Source: Pseudomonadota bacterium
GTDB taxonomy: Bacteria > Pseudomonadota > Alphaproteobacteria > Rhizobiales > Rhizobiaceae
Direction: 5' to 3'
Assembly (NCBI GenBank): GCA_003242525.1
Contig: QGUU01000003.1
Coordinates: 1 to 17,771, forward strand
Length of the DNA: 17,771 nucleotides
Shown here in pieces: positions 7,667-14,191 of this stretch. The notes under the pieces were generated by a model, which had not been told where the DNA came from, searched no databases, and saw nothing but the letters and a program-made list of their open reading frames with translations. Position 1 is the stretch's first letter, and every line of letters starts with the position of its first letter. The position numbers and the translations under genes are program-made.

Positions 7667-7724
7667 ATCCATAACCGGCGAGCTATAACTCGAATTCATA
7701 GCCAAAGGGTTATGGATATGTCAA
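7667..7724 (-). promoter_or_regulatory. arsR operon promoter with operator-like inverted repeats
   Basis: On the minus strand a perfect TTGACA -35 (7719-7724) and a TATGAA -10 (7695-7700) are 18 bases apart. Two perfect 10-base arms, ATCCATAACC and GGTTATGGAT, lie at 7667-7676 and 7708-7717, one inside the promoter spacer and one just past the expected transcription start. A further ATAACT copy (7685-7690) sits near the start point. The layout suits repression by the ArsR protein encoded directly downstream. Promoter quality is seen; the regulator assignment is inferred. Confidence 0.7.
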
Positions 7725-7748
7725 CGGCGAGCGGGGGCAACGGCGCGC

Positions 7749-8201
7749 CTATTTCCGCCGCGCCAGAGCGAGCCGCCGCGCGCCTTGTCCCTGGAGGGCC
7801 AGCCTGTCATCACGATTGCGGAGCGGGCACCTGTCGATGGACATGCAGCCGCAGCCAATGCAGTCGGTCAGGCCGTCCCGCAGCTTCTTCAGCTGGTCAA
7901 TGCGGCGGTCGAGGTCATCGCGCCATGTGCTTGAAAGTCGACTCCAATCCTCCCTTGTCGGTGTGCGGCCTTCAGGGAGCGAATCGAAGGCGGCGGCGAT
8001 ATCCGCGAGAGAAATTCCCACCTCCTGCGCCACCTTGATGATCGCCACGCGTCTCAGGACGTCACGGCTGTAGCGTCGCTGGTTGCCGGCGGTGCGGTAA
8101 GCCCGGATCAGGCCACGTGCCTCGTAGAAATGCAGAGCCGAAACGGCAACGCCCGCACGCCTGGCCACCTGTCCGACCGTCAGTTCCCTTGGCAGTGCCA
8201 T
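7749..8201 (-). CDS. soxR: redox-sensitive MerR-family activator SoxR
   Basis: A 150-residue MerR-family regulator with the SoxR iron-sulfur signature. The N-terminal helix-turn-helix is [21 protein letters not shown] (7-27), with [20 protein letters not shown] as the wing and second helix, then a dimerisation coiled coil. The cluster motif C-x2-C-x-C-x5-C is at Cys114, Cys117, Cys119 and Cys125 in [16 protein letters not shown]. In the family, oxidation of the [2Fe-2S] cluster by redox-cycling compounds activates transcription from promoters with long spacers. A near-consensus SoxR box lies 20-39 bases upstream of the gene. No soxS gene is present, as is usual outside enterics. The tail after the cluster is basic. 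Start ATG 8201 has GAGGA at a slightly long distance. Confidence 0.95.
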   Translation of the reverse strand: MALPRELTVGQVARRAGVAVSALHFYEARGLIRAYRTAGNQRRYSRDVLRRVAIIKVAQEVGISLADIAAAFDSLPEGRTPTREDWSRLSSTWRDDLDRRIDQLKKLRDGLTDCIGCGCMSIDRCPLRNRDDRLALQGQGARRLALARRK

Positions 8202-8217
8202 GTTGTTTCGCTTCCTC

Positions 8218-8248
8218 TTGACCTCAACTTAAGTTGAGGTTGTAGCGC
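8218..8248 (+). promoter_or_regulatory. SoxR box within a rightward-facing promoter
   Basis: Positions 8221-8240 form a perfect 20-base palindrome whose core CCTCAACTTAAGTTGAGG matches the E. coli SoxR box CCTCAAGTTAACTTGAGG at 16 of 18 positions. A TTGACC -35 (8218-8223) overlaps its left edge, exactly as in the E. coli soxS promoter, and a poor -10 (TAGCGC, 8243-8248) follows with the 19-base spacer typical of MerR-family promoters. Read leftward toward soxR, both hexamers are much worse. Autoregulation of soxR is also likely because the site sits just upstream of it. Confidence 0.82.
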
Positions 8249-8318
8249 TAGGGCCGGGCCTTTGCAAAGTCAGGAAAAAACGATGCATTTCGAGATCAGA
8301 ACAAAAGGCAGAATCGGG

Positions 8319-8777
8319 TCATCCCAGCTGGCGCATGGCTTCTCCGGCCACCATTGCCACGGAGAGCGCGACATTGAGGCTGCGCCCGCCACCGGGCATC
8401 GGGATGGTGAGGCGAGCATCCGCCACATCATGTACCTTTTGCGGAACGCCGGCGGATTCGCGGCCAAAGAGCAATATGTCCGTCGCGGCGAAGGCGAACC
8501 TTGTATAGGGCGTGGTCGCCTTGGTGGTGAGCAGGATGAGCCGGCGACTTTCCCCGCGCCGCCATTGCTCGAAGGTGTTCCAGTCGACATGGCGGGACAG
8601 CGCCGCCATTTCGAGGTAGTCCATGCCGGCCCGGCGCAGGTTGCGGTCGGAGAGGTCGAAGCCCGCAGGTTCGACTATATCGACCGTCAGGCCCATGCAG
8701 GCGGCAAATCGCAGGATTGTCCCGGTATTGCCGGCGATATCAGGCTGGTAGAGGGCGATACGCAGATCCGACTGCAT
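8319..8777 (-). CDS. trmL: tRNA (cytidine(34)-2'-O)-methyltransferase TrmL
   Basis: A 152-residue SPOUT methyltransferase of the TrmL type, which methylates the ribose 2'-OH of the wobble nucleotide in certain leucine tRNAs using S-adenosylmethionine. Length is typical (E. coli TrmL about 157). The trefoil-knot motifs are visible: motif 1 QPDIAGNTGTILR (11-23), motif 2 LLFGRESAGVP (102-112) and motif 3 IPMPGGGRSLNVALSVAM (125-142). It acts in the cytoplasm as a homodimer. The gene lies between soxR and the leader region of the ABC exporters; a similar trmL/ABC/ABC/petABC order is, as I recall, present in Sinorhizobium. The start ATG has no strong ribosome-binding site. The long antisense reading frame across it is a high-GC shadow. 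Confidence 0.95.
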   Translation of the reverse strand: MQSDLRIALYQPDIAGNTGTILRFAACMGLTVDIVEPAGFDLSDRNLRRAGMDYLEMAALSRHVDWNTFEQWRRGESRRLILLTTKATTPYTRFAFAATDILLFGRESAGVPQKVHDVADARLTIPMPGGGRSLNVALSVAMVAGEAMRQLG

Positions 8778-8825
8778 TTTCAGGCGTTTGTCCTGCGCGA
8801 TAGATACGCCATGACCTGTTCGCGG

Positions 8826-8852
8826 CTGTCAGGACTGTCAGGACTGTCAGGC
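8826..8852. repeat. three tandem copies of a 9-base repeat
   Basis: CTGTCAGGA, CTGTCAGGA and CTGTCAGGC are directly adjacent, 49-75 bases upstream of the trmL start and just before a possible rightward promoter. The repeat could be a regulator binding site or a slippage product. Confidence 0.8.
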
Positions 8853-8859
8853 TGGCGAC

Positions 8860-8888
8860 TGGTCATGTTCTGCGAATGGGTGTATGAG
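8860..8888 (+). promoter_or_regulatory. possible promoter for the ABC-exporter leader
   Basis: TGGTCA (8860-8865) and TATGAG (8883-8888) are 17 bases apart, each matching four of six consensus positions. It lies directly before a short reading frame with a perfect ribosome-binding site and upstream of the ABC genes. Pattern match only. Confidence 0.3.
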
Positions 8889-8923
8889 GTCGGCACTGTC
8901 AACTCGAACCGAAGGAGGACGGC

Positions 8924-8998
8924 ATGGAACACATGATGACCGCAGATGTCCACCGCCCCTCCGTCTGGATACGTCCGGCATTCGGGCTTGTCGCTTAG
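8924..8998 (+). CDS. possible 24-codon leader peptide
   Basis: An ATG at 8924, five bases after a perfect AAGGAGG, opens a 24-codon frame that ends with TAG and encodes MEHMMTADVHRP followed by SVWIRPAFGLVA. Nothing in it is recognised, and it has no run of a single amino acid as in classical attenuators. The strong ribosome-binding site in an otherwise gene-free stretch is the main evidence. A hairpin with an 8-base stem (9056-9063 with 9069-9076) and a second short frame (9091-9192) follow before the next candidate gene, so it may be the first part of a translated leader. Confidence 0.35.
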   Translation: MEHMMTADVHRPSVWIRPAFGLVA

Positions 8999-9202
8999 CG
9001 GCGGAAACCGGTTCGACGCTTACCTGAGTTCCTAGGGCACGCACGCGGCTTCCGCCGAGACCCCGTCAGGGTTTCGAAGGATTTGCCGCCATGCTGCCTC
9101 ATCGCTTGCCGGGCTGCGTCCCACCGGAGTTTTCGTTGCCATGCGAGGGCATTTCCGCGCGCAACCAGAAGCATTCATTCTTTTCGATTTGAGAACGGAC
9201 CG
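8999..9202 (+). other. untranslated or leader-like stretch
   Basis: The gap between trmL and the next candidate gene is about 425 bases. Beyond the tandem repeat, possible promoter and small frame listed separately, this part holds a hairpin with arms CGAGACCC (9056-9063) and GGGTTTCG (9069-9076) around CGTCA, distant 8-base arms CGGCGGAA (8999-9006) and TTCCGCCG (9050-9057), and a 33-codon frame (9091-9192) preceded by AAGGA. No known riboswitch was recognised. Confidence 0.4.
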
Positions 9203-9571
9203 ATGTTCGATCCCTACAAGATCCCCGGCTCACGAAGCCTGCATGAACGGAAACTGGCCAGCCGGATGCTGCTGGTCGGCGAAACGCACTCAACTGTCGC
9301 GCATGCCGAGATGCGGGGCCGCCCCCATCGAGGCATGTTGCCCGACGTCGATTTCTCGCGGGCAATGCCTGACTATGGGCGGCCGTCCCTGCTACGCCGC
9401 ATCATCCGGATGGCCCGGCCCCGTCTCGCACGCGACAGGACGATGGGTCCCGTCAAAACTTCGTTCTCTGCCTATATCGTCCTGGGAGGGAGGATAGGAC
9501 GGATGGATCGCTCGGAACGTGCGGCGGCGTCCGCGCTACCTGAGCAAATTGCGGTAACTGGAGACTGCTGA
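9203..9571 (+). CDS. unrecognised 122-residue protein
   Basis: A 122-codon frame starting ATG 9203 and ending directly against the ATG of the first ABC exporter (TGAATG), so the two could be translationally coupled. The first part has coding-like wobble positions and reads MFDPYKIPGSRSLHERKLAS, then MRGRPHRGMLPDVDFSRAMP and a strongly basic RRIIRMARPRLARDR segment; the last 40 codons look less coding-like. No domain, signal peptide or membrane segment is recognised, and its ribosome-binding site is weak (CGGAC). It may be a genuine small basic protein, or only a translated leader for the exporter. Confidence 0.42.
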   Translation: MFDPYKIPGSRSLHERKLASRMLLVGETHSTVAHAEMRGRPHRGMLPDVDFSRAMPDYGRPSLLRRIIRMARPRLARDRTMGPVKTSFSAYIVLGGRIGRMDRSERAAASALPEQIAVTGDC

Positions 9572-11458
9572 ATGTTCGGCTGGTTCGAAAAGAGGCTCGA
9601 CCCGTTCCCGACCGCAGAGCCGGTCGAGCCGCCACGCACCCTGTTCGCCTTCTGCTGGCACTTCACCAGGCCGGCCTGGCGCTTTGTGCTCCTGTCTGCG
9701 GTGCTGATGGCGTTGATTGCCATCATCGAGGTCTGGATGTTCAGCTTTCTGGGCCAGATCGTCGACTGGCTATCCGAGCAGAACCGGGAGACGTTCCTGC
9801 AAACGGAATGGTGGAAGCTGGCCGGCATGGCACTGATGGTTGCCGTCGTGCTGCCCGGTCTGGTGGCGTTGTCGTCTTTCAACACCTATCAGACCCTGTT
9901 CGGCAACTATCCCATGCGCATCCGCTGGCAGGTGCACCGCTACCTGCTCAAGCAGTCGATGGCCTTCTACCAGGACGAATTTGCCGGCCGTATTGCCACA
10001 AAGCTGATGCAGACGGCGCTGGCCGTGCGCGAAACGGTCATCAAGTTCGCCGAAGTGCTGAACTATGTCGTCGTCTATTTCCTGGGCATACTTTTCATCG
10101 TCGGCTCGGCCGACTGGCGGCTCGCGGCGCCGATGGGTCTGTGGCTCGTCGGCTATCTGCTTGCCTTGCGCTATTTCGTTCCTCGACTTGGCAAGGTTTC
10201 GCAGGCGCAGGCCGACGCAAGATCGGTCATGACCGGCCGTATCGTCGACAGCTACACCAATATCCAGATCGTCAAGCTGTTCTCGCACGGTCGGCGGGAA
10301 TCCGACTACGCCCGCGAGGGGATGTCAGAGTTCATGCAGACGGTCTATGCGCAGGGGCGGCTGATCAGCCAGTTCTACATCGCCGTCTATGCGTTGAACT
10401 CACTGCTGCTTCTGGGCGTGGGCGCGCTGTCTATCGGGCTTTGGTTGAATGAAGTGGTGTCTGTCGGAGCGGTCGCTGTCGCCATAGGCCTTGTCCTGCG
10501 TCTCTACGGCATGTCGCAATGGATAATGTGGGAGGTCTCCGCCCTGTTCGAGAATATTGGCACCGTCCAGGACGGGATCGGTTCCATTTCCCTGCCGCGC
10601 CTGGTCGAGGACCGGCCGGGCGCGGCAGATATCGTCGTAGACCGAGGCGAGATCCGTTACGAGGCGGTCCGTTTCCACTACGGCAAGGGCAAGGGGATTC
10701 TGGATGATTTCTCGCTGACGATCCGGCCGGGGGAAAAGGTCGGAATAGTCGGCCGCTCGGGGGCAGGGAAATCGACATTGGTCAATCTCCTACTGCGCTT
10801 CTATGATCTGGAGGGCGGCCGTATCCTTATCGACGGGCAGGATATTTCGGCCGTCACGCAGGATTCCTTGCGCGCCGCCATCGGAATGGTCACTCAGGAC
10901 ACGTCGCTGCTGCACCGCTCCGTGCGCGAGAACATCCTTTACGGCCGGCCCGATGCGAGCGAGGAGGAGATGATCGAGGCTGCGCGGCGCGCAGAGGCCT
11001 TAAGCTTCATTCCCGAACTGGTCGACATTGCAGGCCGCACAGGCTTCGACGCGCATGTCGGCGAACGTGGAGTCAAGCTTTCTGGAGGCCAGCGCCAGCG
11101 CATCGCCATCGCGCGCGTGATGCTGAAGGACGCGCCCATCCTGATCCTCGACGAGGCAACCTCGGCCCTCGACTCGGAGGTGGAAGCCGCGATTCAGGAG
11201 AACCTCTACAAGCTCATGGAGGGCAAGACCGTCATCGCCATCGCGCACCGGCTTTCAACAATAGCTGCGATGAACCGGCTCGTTGTCATGGATCGCGGCC
11301 GGATTGTCGAGGAAGGCTCGCATGAAGAGCTGATCGCCCGGGGCGGCCTCTATGCGCAGTTGTGGCAGCGCCAGTCGGGCGGTTTCCTGCTGCATGACGA
11401 TCCGCACGAACCGGCCGCGAAGATGAAGGTTGAGATGGCGGAGGCGGCGGCGGAGTGA
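9572..11458 (+). CDS. half-size ABC exporter (first of pair)
   Basis: A 628-residue type I (type IV fold) half-transporter with an N-terminal six-helix membrane domain (about residues 35-335, the first helix near LSAVLMALIAIIEVWMFSFL) and a C-terminal ATPase. The nucleotide site is complete: Walker A GRSGAGKST (394-402), Q-loop TQD (441-443), signature LSGGQ (503-507), Walker B ILILDE (523-528) with the catalytic Glu, D-loop SALD, and switch His559 in AIAHRLSTI. The tail after GGFLLHDD is variable and charged. GGAG eight bases before the ATG supports the start, which abuts the upstream stop. It is paralogous to the next gene; together they could form a heterodimer or two homodimers. Substrate is unknown; generic names such as lipid or multidrug exporter are not supported by anything visible. 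Confidence 0.93.
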   Translation: MFGWFEKRLDPFPTAEPVEPPRTLFAFCWHFTRPAWRFVLLSAVLMALIAIIEVWMFSFLGQIVDWLSEQNRETFLQTEWWKLAGMALMVAVVLPGLVALSSFNTYQTLFGNYPMRIRWQVHRYLLKQSMAFYQDEFAGRIATKLMQTALAVRETVIKFAEVLNYVVVYFLGILFIVGSADWRLAAPMGLWLVGYLLALRYFVPRLGKVSQAQADARSVMTGRIVDSYTNIQIVKLFSHGRRESDYAREGMSEFMQTVYAQGRLISQFYIAVYALNSLLLLGVGALSIGLWLNEVVSVGAVAVAIGLVLRLYGMSQWIMWEVSALFENIGTVQDGIGSISLPRLVEDRPGAADIVVDRGEIRYEAVRFHYGKGKGILDDFSLTIRPGEKVGIVGRSGAGKSTLVNLLLRFYDLEGGRILIDGQDISAVTQDSLRAAIGMVTQDTSLLHRSVRENILYGRPDASEEEMIEAARRAEALSFIPELVDIAGRTGFDAHVGERGVKLSGGQRQRIAIARVMLKDAPILILDEATSALDSEVEAAIQENLYKLMEGKTVIAIAHRLSTIAAMNRLVVMDRGRIVEEGSHEELIARGGLYAQLWQRQSGGFLLHDDPHEPAAKMKVEMAEAAAE

Positions 11459-11480
11459 GACCTCGCCGCCGTTCTTCTTA
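11445..11480 (+). terminator. weak intrinsic terminator overlapping the first ABC stop
   Basis: A GC-rich stem pairs 11445-11455 (one bulged G at 11452) with 11462-11471, with the TGA stop codon in the loop, and is followed by TTCTTCTTAA. The run of T is interrupted, so termination would be partial. Confidence 0.4.
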
Positions 11481-11679
11481 AGGTAGCCTGATGTAGGCTG
11501 GTTGGAGACCTGGCTTGCTTCAGTGAAAGGCGGGAGATCGATGTCACTCTCGAGGCTTGAACAGAAATGGCGTCGCGACAATTGATGGCGGGCGCGGCAT
11601 GCGCATACGATGCCTCCAGGGACTGGGCCAACTCCAACCGGCGCGAAGGATATTGGTGATCTTGAGTCTGCTTGACGAA

Positions 11680-11720
11680 GGCCCGGCTTCTTCTTCCTCC
11701 CCGGGCCGGGGAGGAGGTCA
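11680..11720 (+). promoter_or_regulatory. hairpin sequestering the ribosome-binding site of the second ABC gene
   Basis: CTTCCTCCCC (11693-11702) pairs with GGGGAGGAGG (11708-11717) around a five-base GGGCC loop: ten pairs with one G-U. The paired right arm is the whole Shine-Dalgarno sequence of the gene starting at 11721. A competing stem, GGCCCGG (11680-11686) with CCGGGCC (11701-11707), would use part of the same bases and free it. The pairing is read directly; any regulatory role is inferred. The rest of the 262-base gap holds only two very short overlapping frames (11541-11585 and 11584-11658). Confidence 0.5.
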
Positions 11721-13610
11721 ATGACGTTCCTCGATCCTGTCTACCGCTGGTTTGAAAACTGGGTCTGGCCGTTTCGTGAGCCCAAGGATCTGCGGCCGCC
11801 CAGGACTACGGCGGGCTTCATGTGGCACTATGTCGGCCAGGCCCGCGGCGCCTTCTTTCTCATGCTCATCATCGGCGGCATTGCGCCGCTGGTCGAGGCA
11901 GGGTTGTTCTATTTCGTCGGCCGCGTGGTCGACATACTGGACCAGTTGCCGGAAGCCCAGCGCAGTTGGTCGGGGTTATGGGATGCCGCCGGCGGCGAAC
12001 TCCTGTTCATGGTGGCTGTCGTCCTGATTTTGCGCACGTTGGTGGTTGCCGTTTCGGCGCTGATCGACCAGCAGACGATTACTCCGGGTTTCTCCAACCT
12101 GGTGCGCTGGCAGGCCCATCGGCACGTCTCACGCCAGTCCTACACCTTCTTTCAGAACGATTTTGCCGGCCGCATCGCCACGAAGGTATGGCAGTCGGGG
12201 CAGGCCACCGGCGACCTGATGGAAAGCTTCATCGAGGTGATCTGGTTCATGATCGTCTACACGGTCACCACGCTGACACTTATTGCAGGGCTGGACTGGC
12301 GCATGGCGCTTCTGGTCCTGATCTGGATTGTGGGTTTCGCCTTGCTGGCGCGGTATCATTTGCCTGAGATACGCAAGCATGCCGAGGCAACCGCCGAAGC
12401 CGGCTCGATGATCAACGGGCGAATCATCGACTCCTATTCCAACATCCAGACGCTCAAGCTTTTCTCTGTCGACGGTGACGACCGGTACATCCGCAGCGGC
12501 TTCGACATCTATCTTGGGGCTCTGCGCCCGTTCACCCGGCGGCTCACCAGCGTTCGCGTCGCATTGACCGCGCTTTCCGGGGTCATGATCACCGCGATTG
12601 CGGTGTTCGCCGTCCATCTCTGGGTAGCGGGTTCCATCACCGTGGGCGCTGTCGCCTTCACCTTGAGCCTGATGCTTCGGCTCAACATGCTGCTTGGCCG
12701 GCTGATGATGCAGCTGAACGGTATTTTGAGGAACCTCGGGGTGCTGGAGAATTCCAAGGCGCTGATCTCTCAACCGCTCGGCCTCATCGATGCGCCGGAT
12801 GCCAGGGAACTGGTCGTTACGGGCGGGCGAATCGACGTGAAGGACGTCGTCTTCCACTATGGCAAGGGCGGGGGAGTTCTGGACGGCATCAACCTCACTA
12901 TCCACCCCGGCGAAAAGGTCGGCCTGGTCGGGTTGTCGGGAGCGGGCAAGACCACGCTCGTGAACCTGATCCTCAGGCTCTACGACCTTGAGGGTGGCAG
13001 GATAGAAATCGACGGCCAGGATATCTCCCGTGTCACACAGAATTCTCTGCGTGCCAGCATTGGCGTCGTCAGCCAGGATACGGCGCTGTTCCACCGTTCG
13101 CTGCGGGACAATATCAGGCTCGGCCGGCCGGACGCGACGGACGCGCAGGTGGAGGCTGCAGCGCGGCGCGCCGAAGCCCATGATTTCATTCTGGCGCTGC
13201 GCGATATCCAGGGCAGACACGGTTACGACGCCTATGTGGGCGAGCGTGGCGTCAAGCTGTCAGGCGGTCAGAGGCAAAGGATTGCCATCGCACGCGTCTT
13301 CCTAAAGGATGCACCGATCCTCGTGCTGGACGAGGCCACTTCGGCGCTTGATTCCGACATCGAGGCGGCGATCCAGGACAACCTCAGGCGGTTGATGGAA
13401 GGCAAGACGGTCGTCGCAATCGCGCACCGGCTTTCCACCATCGCCGCGCTCGACCGGCTGGTGGTGCTGGATCGTGGCCGCATCGTCGAGGAGGGGACGC
13501 ATGAGGAATTGGTCGCACGTGACGGTCTTTATGCCCGGCTGTGGAAACGACAATCCGGCGGCTTCCTGTTCAATGAGGAAAGCCCGCTGGAGGAAACCCG
13601 GCCTGCCTGA
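11721..13610 (+). CDS. half-size ABC exporter (second of pair)
   Basis: A 629-residue paralogue of the preceding exporter, co-linear along its whole length. The N-terminal membrane domain spans about residues 40-345, and the ATPase has Walker A GLSGAGKTT (404-412), Q-loop SQD (451-453), signature LSGGQ (513-517), Walker B ILVLDE (533-538) and His569 in AIAHRLSTI, so neither member of the pair has a degenerate site. Near-identical stretches such as GERGVKLSGGQRQRIAIARV and a shared QSGGFL tail mark an old tandem duplication. Initiation is fixed by GGGGAGGAGG ending three bases before the ATG, itself inside a strong hairpin. Neighbours are a small DUF6665-like gene and then petABC, all on the same strand. 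Substrate is unknown; proximity to bc1 genes hints at an envelope or respiratory link but does not show one. Confidence 0.93.
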   Translation: MTFLDPVYRWFENWVWPFREPKDLRPPRTTAGFMWHYVGQARGAFFLMLIIGGIAPLVEAGLFYFVGRVVDILDQLPEAQRSWSGLWDAAGGELLFMVAVVLILRTLVVAVSALIDQQTITPGFSNLVRWQAHRHVSRQSYTFFQNDFAGRIATKVWQSGQATGDLMESFIEVIWFMIVYTVTTLTLIAGLDWRMALLVLIWIVGFALLARYHLPEIRKHAEATAEAGSMINGRIIDSYSNIQTLKLFSVDGDDRYIRSGFDIYLGALRPFTRRLTSVRVALTALSGVMITAIAVFAVHLWVAGSITVGAVAFTLSLMLRLNMLLGRLMMQLNGILRNLGVLENSKALISQPLGLIDAPDARELVVTGGRIDVKDVVFHYGKGGGVLDGINLTIHPGEKVGLVGLSGAGKTTLVNLILRLYDLEGGRIEIDGQDISRVTQNSLRASIGVVSQDTALFHRSLRDNIRLGRPDATDAQVEAAARRAEAHDFILALRDIQGRHGYDAYVGERGVKLSGGQRQRIAIARVFLKDAPILVLDEATSALDSDIEAAIQDNLRRLMEGKTVVAIAHRLSTIAALDRLVVLDRGRIVEEGTHEELVARDGLYARLWKRQSGGFLFNEESPLEETRPA

Positions 13611-13673
13611 CAGGCATTTCCCCGGAGGCGTGGCCCTGTTGTCGCCCTTCGCGCCAAGACATAGGTAAGGACA

Positions 13674-14012
13674 ATGTCCATCCGCATTCCGGCCGCATCG
13701 ACAAACGCTTCCGCCTCCGATGTCCTGTTCGACGCGCTCGGTCAGGAGATCCTGGCGGAGAAGGCGGCCGCGCTCGGTCGAGCCGGCGAGCGGGCGGCCC
13801 TTTGCCTGGCGAAGCTGCGGGCCCACGATGCAGACCACACCGGCGAATCGGACAAGCAAGACCCTTTGCGCAGAAGGCTGCTGCAGGAGGCGGCGGAAGC
13901 GGTTCACGCGTGGTTTATCCAGCGGGAATTGTGCGGCCTGCGCCGCCACGAGCCGGTGATACGCGATCTGGGCATCCCCGCTGAGGTGCTGGTGAGGCTT
14001 GGAGCAAAATAA
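13674..14012 (+). CDS. small DUF6665-like protein
   Basis: A 112-residue, mostly helical, cytoplasmic protein. The pattern LGQEILAEKAAALGRAGERA (about 22-41), then a variable acidic linker and AVHAWFIQRELCGLRRHEPV (about 76-95) ending IRDLGIPAEVLVRLG, resembles what I recall as the DUF6665 family of rhizobial hypothetical proteins; I am moderately sure of that name. AAGGA lies just before the ATG. It sits 63 bases after the second ABC gene and 179 bases before petA, so it may be read through from the exporters. No function is known. One cysteine is present but no metal-binding or catalytic motif is evident. Confidence 0.75.
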   Translation: MSIRIPAASTNASASDVLFDALGQEILAEKAAALGRAGERAALCLAKLRAHDADHTGESDKQDPLRRRLLQEAAEAVHAWFIQRELCGLRRHEPVIRDLGIPAEVLVRLGAK

Positions 14013-14049
14013 AGCCTTGCGACAATCTGCCATCATGGCGTCACGCGAC

Positions 14050-14078
14050 TGGACAAAAACAGCCGCCCCGCATAAACC
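14050..14078 (+). promoter_or_regulatory. possible petABC promoter
   Basis: TGGACA (14050-14055) and TAAACC (14073-14078) are 17 bases apart, about 114 bases before the petA start. The -35 matches five of six consensus positions and the -10 three of six. The gap before petA has no gene, so a promoter here is expected, but this is only a pattern match. Confidence 0.28.
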
Positions 14079-14191
14079 GAACCCCGAATGCCGGAGGAGT
14101 TCGCTAGCCTGTTTGCCATGCGCTGTCGGGCCGGTGGCGAGCGGGACGAGAGTCCATCCTTTGGCGGAAGAGGCGAAAGGACCAGGCAACC

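Noticed and set aside
8262..8936. 224-codon plus-strand reading frame across trmL, just after the SoxR box
   Set aside because: It is antisense to a clear trmL gene with all SPOUT motifs; its composition follows from the opposite strand and it starts with TTG without a ribosome-binding site.
12129..13220. 363-codon minus-strand reading frame opposite the second ABC exporter
   Set aside because: It is antisense to a complete ABC ATPase and shows no recognisable domain.
13601..13615. Small hairpin GCCTG-CCTGA-CAGGC at the end of the second ABC gene
   Set aside because: Only five base pairs and ATTTC after it; not a convincing terminator.
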